The position numbers and the translations under genes were made by a program. DNA of 64,000 nt. It comes from Vicinamibacterales bacterium. Lineage in GTDB: Bacteria > Acidobacteriota > Vicinamibacteria > Vicinamibacterales > UBA2999. The notes under the pieces were generated by a model. It ran no database searches. It saw only the letters and a program-made list of their open reading frames with translations, and was not told the origin of the DNA. Location of the stretch: NCBI GenBank assembly GCA_030680175.1, contig JAUXWO010000076.1, forward strand, positions 1-64,000, in the 5' to 3' direction. Positions 27,857 to 36,218 of the stretch are shown piece after piece (within the stretch, counting starts at the first letter, position 1; the number at the start of each line of letters is the position of its first letter).

Positions 27857-28207
27857 TCAGGACGCCCGCTTGAGGACGACTTTGATGACCTCGGGCTTGA
27901 GCGTCTCCTTTTCGACGACGATGCGGACGCGCCGTGTCTCGTAGCCGGCCTTGGCGAACTCGACCGACCAGTCGCCTTTGCCGATGCCGCCGAGCGCCCA
28001 GGCCCCCTTCTCGGTGGACGTGGCCTGCAGCACATCGCCGCCGCTGGTCGGCGTCTTCACCGCCACGCCGTCGAGCGGGTCGCCCGACTCCGACACGGTG
28101 ACGCCGTTGAGGCGGCCCATGCCGCGCGACTGGGCGAGGGCCGCCGGTGCGAGGGTGGTGGCGCCGAGGACGAAGGCCAGCAGGACAAGCACGGAGATTC
28201 TACGCAT
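27857..28207 (-). CDS. Secreted carboxypeptidase-regulatory-like domain protein
   Basis: 116 residues from ATG 28207 with aggag Shine-Dalgarno. Signal peptide about 1-26 (VLLAFVLGATTLAPAALA). The rest is one Ig-like carboxypeptidase-regulatory domain: LNGVTVSESGDPLDGVAV, ATSTEKGAWALGGIGKGDW, FAKAGYETRRVRI. Such single-domain proteins are binding modules rather than enzymes. Ends in a Lys/Arg-rich strand. Confidence 0.75.
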   Translation of the reverse strand: MRRISVLVLLAFVLGATTLAPAALAQSRGMGRLNGVTVSESGDPLDGVAVKTPTSGGDVLQATSTEKGAWALGGIGKGDWSVEFAKAGYETRRVRIVVEKETLKPEVIKVVLKRAS

Positions 28208-28474
28208 GGGAACCAACTCCTGTGATGGGCCGCGCACGCGCGGCGAGACGCAGTACTTCGGGAACGTGCCTCCCCAATCGGCGTCACCGGAGTGAGCATG
28301 AATGGGGGGCCGCGCGGTGATGTCGAGTGGACTCGAGGGTGCACCACGCGCGTTGGGCGACAGGGGGCGCGTGCGCCGATGGGCGGCGGCGCACCGGCCT
28401 GGTGCGCGCGTGCACACCGCGGGGCCGTCCCGCAGGGGGTGGTTGACGGCGGCGGGAACCGTCGCTATTCTTAT

Positions 28475-28490
28475 TTCGTCGAATAACGAA
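28475..28490. promoter_or_regulatory. ArsR-type operator 1
   Basis: Perfect inverted repeat TTCGT-cgaata-ACGAA, followed by TAA, 55 bp before the arsR start. The second identical half-site pair lies at 28912. Confidence 0.7.
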
Positions 28491-28545
28491 TAACAGCCGC
28501 CGCGGGGGCCGCCCCGCCCCGGCGCCACCGCGTCCCGGAGACGAG

Positions 28546-28872
28546 ATGTCGAAGACCCGCACGCTCACGCTGCATCCGCATCGCCCGCCGCACGCGGGGG
28601 ACGAGCGCTCCGACCACGAGCTGGCGGTGCTCTGCAAGGCCCTCGGCCATCCGGCGCGCGTCCAGCTCCTGCGCTTCCTCATGCAGCACGAGGCGTGCTT
28701 CTTCGGCGACCTGTCCGAGGCCGTGCCGCTCGCGGCCTCCACCGTGTCGCAGCACCTCGCGATCCTGAAGGAGGCCGGGCTCGTGGAGGGCAGCGCCGAT
28801 CAGCAGCGTGTCTGCTACTGCGTCGTGCCGAAGCGGCTGGCCGCGCTCAAACGCCTCATCGCTGCGCTCTAG
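28546..28872 (+). CDS. ArsR-family repressor
   Basis: 108 residues. Winged-helix pattern of ArsR/SmtB: LCKALGHPARVQLLRFLMQH, DLSEAVPLAASTVSQHLAIL, KEAGLVEGSADQQRVCYCVV. Cys in HEACFFGDL and the CYC near the C-terminus are candidates for metalloid binding, but the classical CVC motif is not in its usual place. It precedes a flavoprotein and a transporter, and both the promoter of arsR and the arsR-flavoprotein gap carry TTCGT-N6-ACGAA, so autoregulation plus control of the operon is likely. Confidence 0.85.
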   Translation: MSKTRTLTLHPHRPPHAGDERSDHELAVLCKALGHPARVQLLRFLMQHEACFFGDLSEAVPLAASTVSQHLAILKEAGLVEGSADQQRVCYCVVPKRLAALKRLIAAL

Positions 28873-28911
28873 CCTTCGGGCCCCCTGGGAGGGAACCGTC
28901 CGGGCCAGTTG

Positions 28912-28927
28912 TTCGTAGTTCGACGAA
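28912..28927. promoter_or_regulatory. ArsR-type operator 2
   Basis: Perfect inverted repeat TTCGT-agttcg-ACGAA followed by TAA, in the gap between arsR and the flavoprotein gene, 23 bp before its ATG. Confidence 0.7.
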
Positions 28928-28950
28928 TAAGGAACATGGAGACCGTAATC

Positions 28951-30321
28951 ATGACCACGCTCGACACGCAGCACCCCGTGGCCGTCCTCGGCGCCGGCCC
29001 CGTGGGCCTCGCCGCCGCCGCCCACCTCGTCTCACGCGGCCTCACGCCGCTCGTCCTCGAGGCCGGCGACGAAGTCGCCGCCAGCTTCCGCAGCGTGGCC
29101 CACGTCCGCCTGTTCTCGCCGTGGCGCTACAACCTCGATCGGGCGGCGCGGCAGCTGCTCGAGGCACAGGGCTGGACGCCGCCGGACCTCGACGCCCTGC
29201 CGACCGCCGGGGCGCTCGTCGACGACTACCTCACGCCCCTTGCGGCGCATCCCGCGCTGCAGCCGCACATGCGCTTCGGCGCGCGTGTCGAGAGCGTCTC
29301 GCGGCAGGGCCTCGACAAGGTGAAGACCGACGGGCGTGCCGGGGCCCCGTTCGTGATCCGGACCGTCGAGGACGGCGTCGCGCACGAGTACCTGGCCGCG
29401 GCCGTGATCGACGCGACGGGCACCTGGCAGCAGCCGAACCCCGCGGGGGCCGACGGCCGGCCCGCGCTGGGGGAGATCGAGGCCCGCGCGCGGATCGCCT
29501 ACGGGATGCCGGACGTCGCCGGCGCGATGCGCGCACGCTACCGCGGCCGCCGGGTGCTGGTCCTCGGCGCCGGGCACTCGGCCGCCGGCAGCCTGCTGGC
29601 GCTGGCGAGGCTGGCGAATGAGGAACCCGCCACGCGCATCGTCTGGGCCGTGCGTGGGGCCAGCCTCACGCGCATCTTCGGCGGGGGCGACCGCGACGGC
29701 CTGCCGGCGCGTGGCGCGCTCGGCGCCGACCTGGCGCAGCTCGAGCGCGAGGGCCGCCTCGAAGTGCACCTGCGCTTCCAGCTCCGCGAGATCGTCCCGC
29801 ATGGCGACGCGCTGCGGCTGGTGGGACACGCGCGGGACGGCGTCGTGCCGCAGATCGACGGCATCGACGAGGTGATCGTGGCCACCGGGGCGCGTCCCGA
29901 CGTCACGATGTGGCGCGAACTGCGCGTCCGGCTCGATCCGTGGCTCGAGAGCACGGAGGCGCTGGCGCCGCTCATCGATCCGAACGTGCACAGCTGCGGC
30001 ACCGTGCGTCCCCACGGTCACCGCGAACTCGCGCATCCCGAGCCCGGCTTCTATGTGATCGGCGCCAAGAGCTACGGACGCGCACCCAACTTCCTGATGG
30101 CCACCGGCTACGAACAGGCCCGGTCGGTCGTCGCGGCCCTGGCCGGCGACCTTGCGGCGGCCGACGATGTGCAGCTGGAGCTGCCCGAGACGGGCGTGTG
30201 CAGCACTGACCTGGCACCGGCGGCCGCCTGCTGCGGCACGGCGCCGGCGCCCGCCGCCTCATGCGGTGACACGTGCGGCGTCGAGCGGCCCGCGCCCGCC
30301 GCCGCCGGGTGCTGCGGGTGA
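28951..30321 (+). CDS. ArsO-like flavin-dependent monooxygenase
   Basis: 456 residues from ATG 28951 (ggaga 8 bp upstream); ATG 28936 is an alternative. Two nucleotide-binding motifs: AVLGAGPVGLAAAAHL near the N-terminus (FAD) and VLVLGAGHSAAGSLLAL near residue 200 (NADPH), with VIVATGARPD between later strands. This is the architecture of class B-like monooxygenases. The last 40 residues are very Cys-rich (CSTD, ACC, SCGDTCG, GCCG), suggesting metal or metalloid binding. Placement between arsR and a transporter supports a role in arsenic or organoarsenical handling; the exact substrate is inferred. Confidence 0.75.
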   Translation: MTTLDTQHPVAVLGAGPVGLAAAAHLVSRGLTPLVLEAGDEVAASFRSVAHVRLFSPWRYNLDRAARQLLEAQGWTPPDLDALPTAGALVDDYLTPLAAHPALQPHMRFGARVESVSRQGLDKVKTDGRAGAPFVIRTVEDGVAHEYLAAAVIDATGTWQQPNPAGADGRPALGEIEARARIAYGMPDVAGAMRARYRGRRVLVLGAGHSAAGSLLALARLANEEPATRIVWAVRGASLTRIFGGGDRDGLPARGALGADLAQLEREGRLEVHLRFQLREIVPHGDALRLVGHARDGVVPQIDGIDEVIVATGARPDVTMWRELRVRLDPWLESTEALAPLIDPNVHSCGTVRPHGHRELAHPEPGFYVIGAKSYGRAPNFLMATGYEQARSVVAALAGDLAAADDVQLELPETGVCSTDLAPAAACCGTAPAPAASCGDTCGVERPAPAAAGCCG

Positions 30322-31538
30322 CGACCGCCGGCGCCTCCGACGGCCTCGAGCCCGCACGCGAGCCGTGGTCGCTCGTGGCCGTGCTGTCGGTCACCGAGGT
30401 CATCTCGTGGGGCACGCTCTACTACACGCCGACGGTGCTCGCCTCGCACATCGAGGCCGGCACCGGCTGGCGCCTGCCGATCGTGCTGGGCGGCTACTCG
30501 GCCGGCATCCTCGTCTCGGGGCTCGCGGCGCCGTTCGTCGGCCGCTGGATCGACGCCGCCGGTGGACGGCGCGTGATGGCGGCCGGCTCGGCCCTGGCCG
30601 TCGTCGCGCTGCTGCTGACGGCGTGGAGCACGAGCGTGGCCGGCTACTACGCCGCGTGGGGGGTGATGGGGCTCGCGATGGCCGCCACGCTCTACGAGGC
30701 CGCCTTCGCCACGCTCAACCAGCACTTCCCGGTGCACTACCGGCGTGCGCTCACCGCGTTGACGCTGCTCAGCGGGCTGGCGAGCACGGTCTTCTGGCCG
30801 GTGACGTACGCGCTGGCGGGCGCCTACGGCTGGCGCACCACGCTCGTGTGCTTCGCCGCCCTCCATGCCGCGGTGTGCCTGCCGCTGCATGCGTGGGGGA
30901 TTCCGCGCGCAGGCGACTGGCGTCAACGGCTCGCCGCCGCAGCCGCCGGGGTCGCGGCGCCCCCGATCACGCCGCCCCGCCGCCGCGTCGTCGTGCTGCT
31001 GGCCTCGGCCTTCGCGCTCAACAGCCTGGTGACGACGGGCGTGCTGACGCAGCTCACGCGCCTGCTCGCGGCGACGGGCCTGACCGCGGCGCAGGCCGTG
31101 GGGCTGGCCGCGCTCCTCGGCCCGATGCAGGTGACGGGCCGCGTCCTGGAGTTCGTCTTCGCGACGCGGCTGACGGCGGTGCGGCTGGCGCTCCTGGCGC
31201 TCGGCGCCCTGCCGCTCGCGCTGCTGGTGCTGGCCTTCGGGGGCGGCGGGCTCGCCACGGCCGTTCTGTTCGTGATGTTGCTCGGGCTGTCGAACGGCGT
31301 GATGACGATCGTCCGCGGGCTTGTGCCCGCGTCGCTCTTTGGCCGCGAGCGGCTGGCCACGGTGCTCGGCCTGCTGGCGGCCCCCACGCTCGGCGCCCGC
31401 GCCGCCGCCCCGCTCGTGATCGCGCTCCTCGTCGCGTCGTTCACCGGCCCGCGCGGCGTCCTGCTGGTCCTGGCCGCGCTGGCGGCGACGGCCATCGCCG
31501 CGTTCGTCGCCAGCACAACGGTGGACGGTGGGCGGTGA
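30318..31538 (+). CDS. MFS transporter of the ars-type operon
   Basis: 406 residues from GTG 30318, which overlaps the stop of the flavoprotein gene (GTGA), a sign of coupled translation. About 12 membrane segments; the MFS loop signature appears as GRWIDAAGGRRVMAAGS between segments 2 and 3. Segment starts include VLSVTEVISWGTLYYTP and VVVLLASAFALNSLVTTGVL. Efflux of the product of the upstream monooxygenase is the likely job, by position only. Confidence 0.8.
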   Translation: MTTAGASDGLEPAREPWSLVAVLSVTEVISWGTLYYTPTVLASHIEAGTGWRLPIVLGGYSAGILVSGLAAPFVGRWIDAAGGRRVMAAGSALAVVALLLTAWSTSVAGYYAAWGVMGLAMAATLYEAAFATLNQHFPVHYRRALTALTLLSGLASTVFWPVTYALAGAYGWRTTLVCFAALHAAVCLPLHAWGIPRAGDWRQRLAAAAAGVAAPPITPPRRRVVVLLASAFALNSLVTTGVLTQLTRLLAATGLTAAQAVGLAALLGPMQVTGRVLEFVFATRLTAVRLALLALGALPLALLVLAFGGGGLATAVLFVMLLGLSNGVMTIVRGLVPASLFGRERLATVLGLLAAPTLGARAAAPLVIALLVASFTGPRGVLLVLAALAATAIAAFVASTTVDGGR

Positions 31539-31720
31539 ACGGACCAGGGATCGGGATCAGGGATCGGGGATCGGGGGAAGGGGTCCCCGTCGGGTTTCAT
31601 TTCAATCCAGGGTTGCCGTAAGAAGGCAAAGTCTTCGTGTCGCCTTCGTGGCCTTCGTGACCTTCGTGTTTGTCCCTGATCCCTGATCCCCGATCCCCGA
31701 TCCCCCTCGACGTCCCCGCC
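31539..31720 (+). repeat. Three short-period arrays in one gap
   Basis: Starting 4 bp after the MFS stop: GGATCNN heptamers (about 31547-31578), CCTTCGTGN nonamers (about 31633-31671) and NNGATCC heptamers (about 31675-31710). The first and third arrays are reverse complements of each other, so the 3' region can fold into a long hairpin. No gene seen. Confidence 0.7.
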
Positions 31721-31775
31721 CCCATCCCCCGTGAGGCATAATCGATTCGATGCCTGAGCGTCGTCGCGGCGGCGG

Positions 31776-33251
31776 ATGCCGATGGTGAACACCCCGCCCC
31801 TGCTGATCGTGGCCGTCCTGCTGCTGCTGGGCGTCTTCCTCAGCAAGACCTCGTCTCGCATCGGCGTGCCGAGCCTGCTGCTGTTCCTGGGCCTCGGCAT
31901 GCTGGCCGGTTCCGATGGGCCGGTGGGCATTGCGTTCGATGACTTCGCCCTCGCGCAGCAGGTGGGCATCGTCGCGCTGGCCTTCATTCTGTTCAGCGGC
32001 GGCGCCAGCACTGGATGGGCCGGCATCCGCAGGGTGCTCGTCCCGGGGGTGGCGCTCGCGACGATTGGCGTGCTGCTGACGGCCGGCGTCCTCGGCGTCC
32101 TGGCGAGCGTCATCCTCCGAATCCCGATGCTGGAAGGCCTGCTGCTCGGCGCGATCATCGCGTCGACCGATGCGGCGGCGGTGTTCTCGATCCTGCGGTC
32201 ACGCGGGGTGGCCCTCGGGGGAGGCCTGCGACAACTGCTGGAGCTCGAATCGGGCAGCAACGATCCCACCGCGGTCTTCCTCACCGTCGGCATCATCGGC
32301 CTCATCCAGCAGACGACCGGGGGCGTCACGCTGGTGGGGGCGTTCGTCCTGCAGATGGGGCTCGGCCTCATCGTCGGCCTGGCCTTTGCGTTTGCCGCCA
32401 CGCGGCTCATCAACCGGCTGAACCTCGAGTACGACGGGCTGTACCCCGTGCTGACGATCGCGATCGTGTTGCTGACCTATGAAGGCGCGACGTGGATCGG
32501 CGGCAGCGGCTTCCTCGCGACCTACGTCGCAGGCCTGGCGGTGGCGAACGCGGACTTCCTGCACAAGCGGAGCCTCCTGCGGTTTCACGACGCCCTGGCC
32601 TGGCTGATGCAGATCTCGATGTTCGTGTTGATGGGCCTGCTCGTGTTCCCCTCGCGGCTCGTCCCCGTGGCTGGACAGGCCCTGCTGGTGGCGGCGCTCC
32701 TGATGTTCGTGGCGCGCCCGGTGGCGGTGTTCCTCACGCTCGGCCCCCTGCGGCGGCCGGTACGCGAGATGGCGTTCGTCTCCTGGGTCGGGCTGCGCGG
32801 CGCGACGCCGATCATTCTGGCCACGTTTCCGGTGGCCGCGGGTATCCCAGATGCTCACACCATCTTCGACGTGGTGTTCTTCGTGGTGCTGATGTCGGTC
32901 CTGGTCCAGGGCACGACGATTCCGGCCGCGGCCCGGAGGCTCGGCGTCGCGAGCACGCTGCTGCCGTCTTCGACATACAGCTTCGACCAGGTGATCGCCG
33001 GCGACGAAGGGCACAGCCTGCGGACGTGGATCGTTCGCGAGGGCGCCCCGGCGATCGGGCGGACGCTCGTGAGCCTGGGCCTGCCCCAGGGCGTGCTGGT
33101 CGTGCTGGTGCGGCGCGGGGAACAGCAGTTCGTTCCGCAGGGGGGGACCAGCCTGGAGGCCGGCGACCGGCTGCTGGTGCTGGCGGAGGACGACAGCTAC
33201 GCGTCGGCGCGCCGGCTGCTGACCGGCCACGACGAGGACGGAGACGACTGA
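31776..33251 (+). CDS. Potassium/proton antiporter, CPA1/NhaP2 type
   Basis: 491 residues; ATG 31776 or 31782. About 12 membrane segments in the CPA fold (LLIVAVLLLLGVFLSKTS, GIVALAFILFSGGAST) with the conserved IIASTDAAAVFSILR and ELESGSNDPTAVFL segments, whose Asp residues are the ion-binding pair. After residue 390 comes a soluble RCK C-terminal-type domain (IVREGAPAIGRTLVSLGL, GDRLLVLAED). It exchanges cytoplasmic K+ or Na+ for H+. The start overlaps a 12-codon reading frame (31750-31788) that begins 7 nt after a CATAAT box. The following gene overlaps by one base. Confidence 0.85.
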   Translation: MPMVNTPPLLIVAVLLLLGVFLSKTSSRIGVPSLLLFLGLGMLAGSDGPVGIAFDDFALAQQVGIVALAFILFSGGASTGWAGIRRVLVPGVALATIGVLLTAGVLGVLASVILRIPMLEGLLLGAIIASTDAAAVFSILRSRGVALGGGLRQLLELESGSNDPTAVFLTVGIIGLIQQTTGGVTLVGAFVLQMGLGLIVGLAFAFAATRLINRLNLEYDGLYPVLTIAIVLLTYEGATWIGGSGFLATYVAGLAVANADFLHKRSLLRFHDALAWLMQISMFVLMGLLVFPSRLVPVAGQALLVAALLMFVARPVAVFLTLGPLRRPVREMAFVSWVGLRGATPIILATFPVAAGIPDAHTIFDVVFFVVLMSVLVQGTTIPAAARRLGVASTLLPSSTYSFDQVIAGDEGHSLRTWIVREGAPAIGRTLVSLGLPQGVLVVLVRRGEQQFVPQGGTSLEAGDRLLVLAEDDSYASARRLLTGHDEDGDD

Positions 33252-34063
33252 TGTTCGATCGCGTACTCGTGCCCATTGACGGCGCGCCGAGGTCGCGCGA
33301 TGCGATTGCGGTCGGGCGGCGGCTGGCCCGGCTGCACGGCGCGCGGCTCTGGCTGGTGACCGTCGCGACGCCGGACGTCGACGACGCGGCGGCGGAGCTC
33401 GTCGTGCAGGACGGCCTCCGGGCGGCGGCCGACCCGGGCGCCGTGACGACCATCGTGCGGGGCGCGGACGCGGCGGAAGAGATCGTGCGGATCGACCGCG
33501 CACATCCCGGCGCGCTCGTCTGCATGGCGACGCGCGCGCGTGGCGCCATTGGGCGGACGCTGTTCGGGAGCGTGGCCCATGGGATCATCGGCCGTTCAAA
33601 CCTCGGTCAGGTCCTGGTCGGGCCGGCCTGTGATCTGGCCGACCGCCCCATCGATCGCATCATCGTGTGCCTCGATGGATCCCCCGAAGGCGAGGACGCC
33701 CTGGCGCACGGGGTCCGGTGGAGCGAGTCCACGGGCACGCCCCTCATACTCGTGCGCGTGGTCTATCCGCTGGTCGATCCGGTGGCCCGCATCCCGCCAA
33801 CCGATGCGCAGATGAGCGAACTCGGCTATGCGCGGCGGCTCTCGGCGCAACTCGAAGCCGGCGGCCACCCGGTCTCAGACGTAACGGTCCAGCATGTCTT
33901 CCCGCCCGAGGCGCTGGTCGACATCGCGGAGCGATGGCCGACGGGCCTGCTCGTCGTCGCCTCGTCCAATGCCGGGCCGGCGGCGGAGTTCGTCCTCGGG
34001 AGCACCGCCAACCGCGTGGTCCGGGCGAGTTCCGTCCCGGTGCTCGTCGTGCCCCGCGGCTAG
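33251..34063 (+). CDS. Universal stress protein, two UspA domains
   Basis: 270 residues, start overlapping the antiporter stop (TGATG). Two tandem UspA domains: residues 1-125 (FDRVLVPIDGAPRSRDAIAV; CMATRARGAIGRTLFGSVAH) and about 135-270 (DRIIVCLDGSPEGEDALAHG; LGSTANRVVRASSVPVLVVP). The G-x2-G-x9-GS-type ATP-binding signature is recognisable in both. Co-translation with a cation/proton antiporter suggests regulation of ion homeostasis under stress. Confidence 0.85.
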   Translation: MFDRVLVPIDGAPRSRDAIAVGRRLARLHGARLWLVTVATPDVDDAAAELVVQDGLRAAADPGAVTTIVRGADAAEEIVRIDRAHPGALVCMATRARGAIGRTLFGSVAHGIIGRSNLGQVLVGPACDLADRPIDRIIVCLDGSPEGEDALAHGVRWSESTGTPLILVRVVYPLVDPVARIPPTDAQMSELGYARRLSAQLEAGGHPVSDVTVQHVFPPEALVDIAERWPTGLLVVASSNAGPAAEFVLGSTANRVVRASSVPVLVVPRG

Positions 34064-34064
34064 A

Positions 34065-34250
34065 TTCGCTGTTCGCTATTCGCGATTCGCCATTCGCCAT
34101 TCGCTATTCGCCATTCGCTGTTCGCCGTTCGCCGTTCGCTGTTCGCTGTTCGCGATCCGCTGTGCGCCGTCCACCGTTCACTGTCCACTGTCCGCCCACT
34201 ACCCACTACCCACTACCCACCACCCACTACCCACCCCCCATTACCCTCTG
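34065..34250 (+). repeat. Two abutting heptamer arrays (TTCGCNN, CCCACTA)
   Basis: Nineteen TTCGCNN-type units run without indels from 34065 to 34197; the first 13 keep the core, the last drift to tccaccg/ttcactg. A second array of CCCACTA-type units (cccacta x3, cccacca, cccacta, cccaccc, cccatta) covers 34195-34243. The first begins 1 bp after the usp stop; the second contains the stop codon of the convergent aminotransferase gene. Confidence 0.9.
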
Positions 34251-35381
34251 CAACCCCTCAAAGAGTCGGTCGACGTCGTCGCTGGTGTTGTAGACGTGCG
34301 GCGTGACGCGGAGGGTCTGGCCACCGCGCACGCTGACGTAGATCTGATCGGCCGCGAGCCGCTCCGACAGGCGGTCGGGGAGCGGGCGGGCGGCGCGGAG
34401 CCCCACGTAGTGGCGCGCGCGGCGCGACGGTGGGGCGGCGGAGAAGCCGAGCGCCTCCCCGCGGCGGACGATCTCGTCCGCGAGCGCACCGGCCGTGTCG
34501 GCGATGTTCGCCACGCCCCACGCCAGGATCTGATCGATGGCCGCCACGGCCGCCGGCAGCAGCGCGAAGTTCGACGGCTCGCCCATGTCGAACCGGCGCG
34601 CGCCGGGCTGGAACCGCTCGGGGTAGTCGATCAGCCCGCCGAAGTTCTCCGACCCCTCGCGCGCGTACCAGCTGTGCTCGAGCGGCCGGCCCTCGTGCCA
34701 GCGCGGCGCCACGTAGAGGAACCCGATCGAGTACGGCCCGAGCAGCCACTTGTAGGCGGCGGCGACGAGGAAGTCCGGGTCGAGCGCGGCGAGATCGATC
34801 GGCTGCGCGCCGAGCGACTGGGTCACGTCGAGCGCGAGGGCGGCCCCCACCTCGCGCAGCCGTCCGCGGATCGCGGCGAGGTCGAGCGTGCCGCCGTCCA
34901 GCCAGTGCAGCGCCGGCAGCGCCGCCACCGCCGTCCGCGCGTCGATCGCCTCCAGCACCACCCGCGTCCAGTCCCCATCGTCCGGCCGCGGCAGCCGCAC
35001 CAGCTCCGCGCCGGCCTCGCGGGCGCGTTCCCGCCAGGTGAGGATCGTGGACGGGAACTCGCCCTCGAGGACGAGCACGCGCTGGCCGCTCGCGAGCGGC
35101 AGGTTCCGCGCCGCGGTGGCCATACCGTAGCTCGCCGACGAGACGATCGCGACATCGTCCTCGGTGGCGGGCGGGCCGAGCAGGGCGGCAAAGGCCCGGC
35201 GTCCCGCGTTCGTCGTGGCGAAGAAATCGGCCGGCGTCACCTCCCACGGCCGCGCCTTCCGCGCGAGGCCGGCCTGGCCGGCGGCCGTTACGTGCCGCAT
35301 GAGCGGCCCCATGTAGGCGCAGTTCAGGTAGCAGATCTCGTCGGGCATGTCGAAGAGCGCGCGCTGTGAAGGCAGGATCAT
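34227..35381 (-). CDS. Class V aminotransferase family PLP enzyme
   Basis: 384 residues. Fold-type I PLP enzyme: CYLNCAYMGPL at the N-terminus, VSSASYGMATAA for cofactor phosphate contacts, ALDVTQSLGAQP with the Asp that binds the pyridine nitrogen, and AAYKWLLGPY with the Schiff-base Lys near residue 225. It resembles the selenocysteine-lyase/isopenicillin-N-epimerase-like subgroup; substrate unknown. The last residues (VMGGG) and the stop codon are encoded by a CCCACTA array. Its ATG is only 15 bp from the divergent fluC gene, with CATAGT 7 nt before it, so it may be leaderless. Confidence 0.8.
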   Translation of the reverse strand: MILPSQRALFDMPDEICYLNCAYMGPLMRHVTAAGQAGLARKARPWEVTPADFFATTNAGRRAFAALLGPPATEDDVAIVSSASYGMATAARNLPLASGQRVLVLEGEFPSTILTWRERAREAGAELVRLPRPDDGDWTRVVLEAIDARTAVAALPALHWLDGGTLDLAAIRGRLREVGAALALDVTQSLGAQPIDLAALDPDFLVAAAYKWLLGPYSIGFLYVAPRWHEGRPLEHSWYAREGSENFGGLIDYPERFQPGARRFDMGEPSNFALLPAAVAAIDQILAWGVANIADTAGALADEIVRRGEALGFSAAPPSRRARHYVGLRAARPLPDRLSERLAADQIYVSVRGGQTLRVTPHVYNTSDDVDRLFEGLQRVMGGG

Positions 35382-35396
35382 GAGCGAAACTATGGC

Positions 35397-35786
35397 ATGA
35401 CCTCACTGGCGATTGCCATCGGCGGCGCGCTCGGCGCGCTTGCACGGCATGGCGCCTCGGCGTGGCTCTCCGCCGGGTCGCCCCTGCTCGCGACGTTCAC
35501 CATCAACATGGCGGGGTCGCTGCTGCTCGGGCTGCTCGTCGGCTGGCTGCCGGCCAGAAGGGCGCCGCTGGCCGTCCAGCTCGGGTTCACCGTCGGCGTG
35601 TGCGGCGGCTTCACCACCTTCAGCACGTTTGCGTTCGAGATGACGAACTTGCTGCAGCGCGGGCACGTGTGGGAACCGGTGCTCCTGGTCGGCCTGTCGC
35701 TGGTGCTCGGACCGCTGGTGATGATGGCGGGGCTGTGGATCTCGGGCGCGCTCCCGCTGCCGCACCACGACGGGAGGACGTCGTGA
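35397..35786 (+). CDS. crcB: Fluoride channel FluC, subunit 1
   Basis: 129 residues with four membrane segments. Family motifs: GGALGALARHG, TINMAGSLLLGLL (the pore Asn) and GGFTTFSTFAFE (the Phe-box/TFST segment). FluC channels export F- passively and work as antiparallel dual-topology dimers. A second, overlapping fluC follows, so the two may form a heterodimer. No fluoride riboswitch can be placed in the 15-bp upstream gap. Confidence 0.9.
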   Translation: MTSLAIAIGGALGALARHGASAWLSAGSPLLATFTINMAGSLLLGLLVGWLPARRAPLAVQLGFTVGVCGGFTTFSTFAFEMTNLLQRGHVWEPVLLVGLSLVLGPLVMMAGLWISGALPLPHHDGRTS

Positions 35787-36166
35787 CGTCGCTGGCGCTG
35801 CTGGCCGTCGGAGGCGCGTTTGGCGCGGTCGCGCGCTACAGGATGGCGACGTGGGTCCAGCGCCGAATCGGTCCGGGGTTCCCGTGGGGCACGCTGGCGG
35901 TCAACACGCTGGGCTCGTTCGCGCTCGGGTTCCTGCTCGCGGCCGTCGGCGCGCATCCGCTGCGGCCGGTGATCGTGATGCTGCTGGCGACGGGGTTCCT
36001 CGGCGACTTCACGACCTTCAGCACGTTCGCGTACGAGGCCGCCGCACTCGGGCACGCCCGCGCCTGGGGGCGGCTGACTGCGTATCTCGTGGGTACGTCG
36101 GCGGCGACCATGGCGGCTGTTGGCGCGGGCCTCTGGCTCGGCGGCGTCATCGAGCGTTGGATGTGA
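35783..36166 (+). CDS. crcB: Fluoride channel FluC, subunit 2
   Basis: 127 residues, GTG start overlapping the stop of the first fluC (GTGA). Motifs: GGAFGAVARYRM, AVNTLGSFALGFLL and GDFTTFSTFAYE, again four membrane segments. It is clearly paralogous to the upstream gene. Translational coupling would give a 1:1 ratio for a heterodimeric channel of fixed topology, as known for some paired fluC genes. Confidence 0.9.
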   Translation: MTSLALLAVGGAFGAVARYRMATWVQRRIGPGFPWGTLAVNTLGSFALGFLLAAVGAHPLRPVIVMLLATGFLGDFTTFSTFAYEAAALGHARAWGRLTAYLVGTSAATMAAVGAGLWLGGVIERWM

Positions 36167-36183
36167 CACACCCGCGGACGCTG

Positions 36184-36212
36184 TTGACAACCTGGCGGGG
36201 AGTGCCGATACT
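36184..36212 (+). promoter_or_regulatory. Sigma-70-type promoter of a leaderless gene
   Basis: TTGACA (36184-36189), 17-bp spacer, GATACT (36207-36212). ATG 36219 follows after only 6 nt, so the transcript should start at the initiation codon. No Shine-Dalgarno is present. Confidence 0.75.
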
Positions 36213-36218
36213 CCCGTC

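Noticed and set aside
35382-35396. Fluoride riboswitch before fluC
   Set aside because: The gap to the divergent gene is 15 bp, too short for the aptamer, and no conserved aptamer sequence is present inside the neighbour's start.
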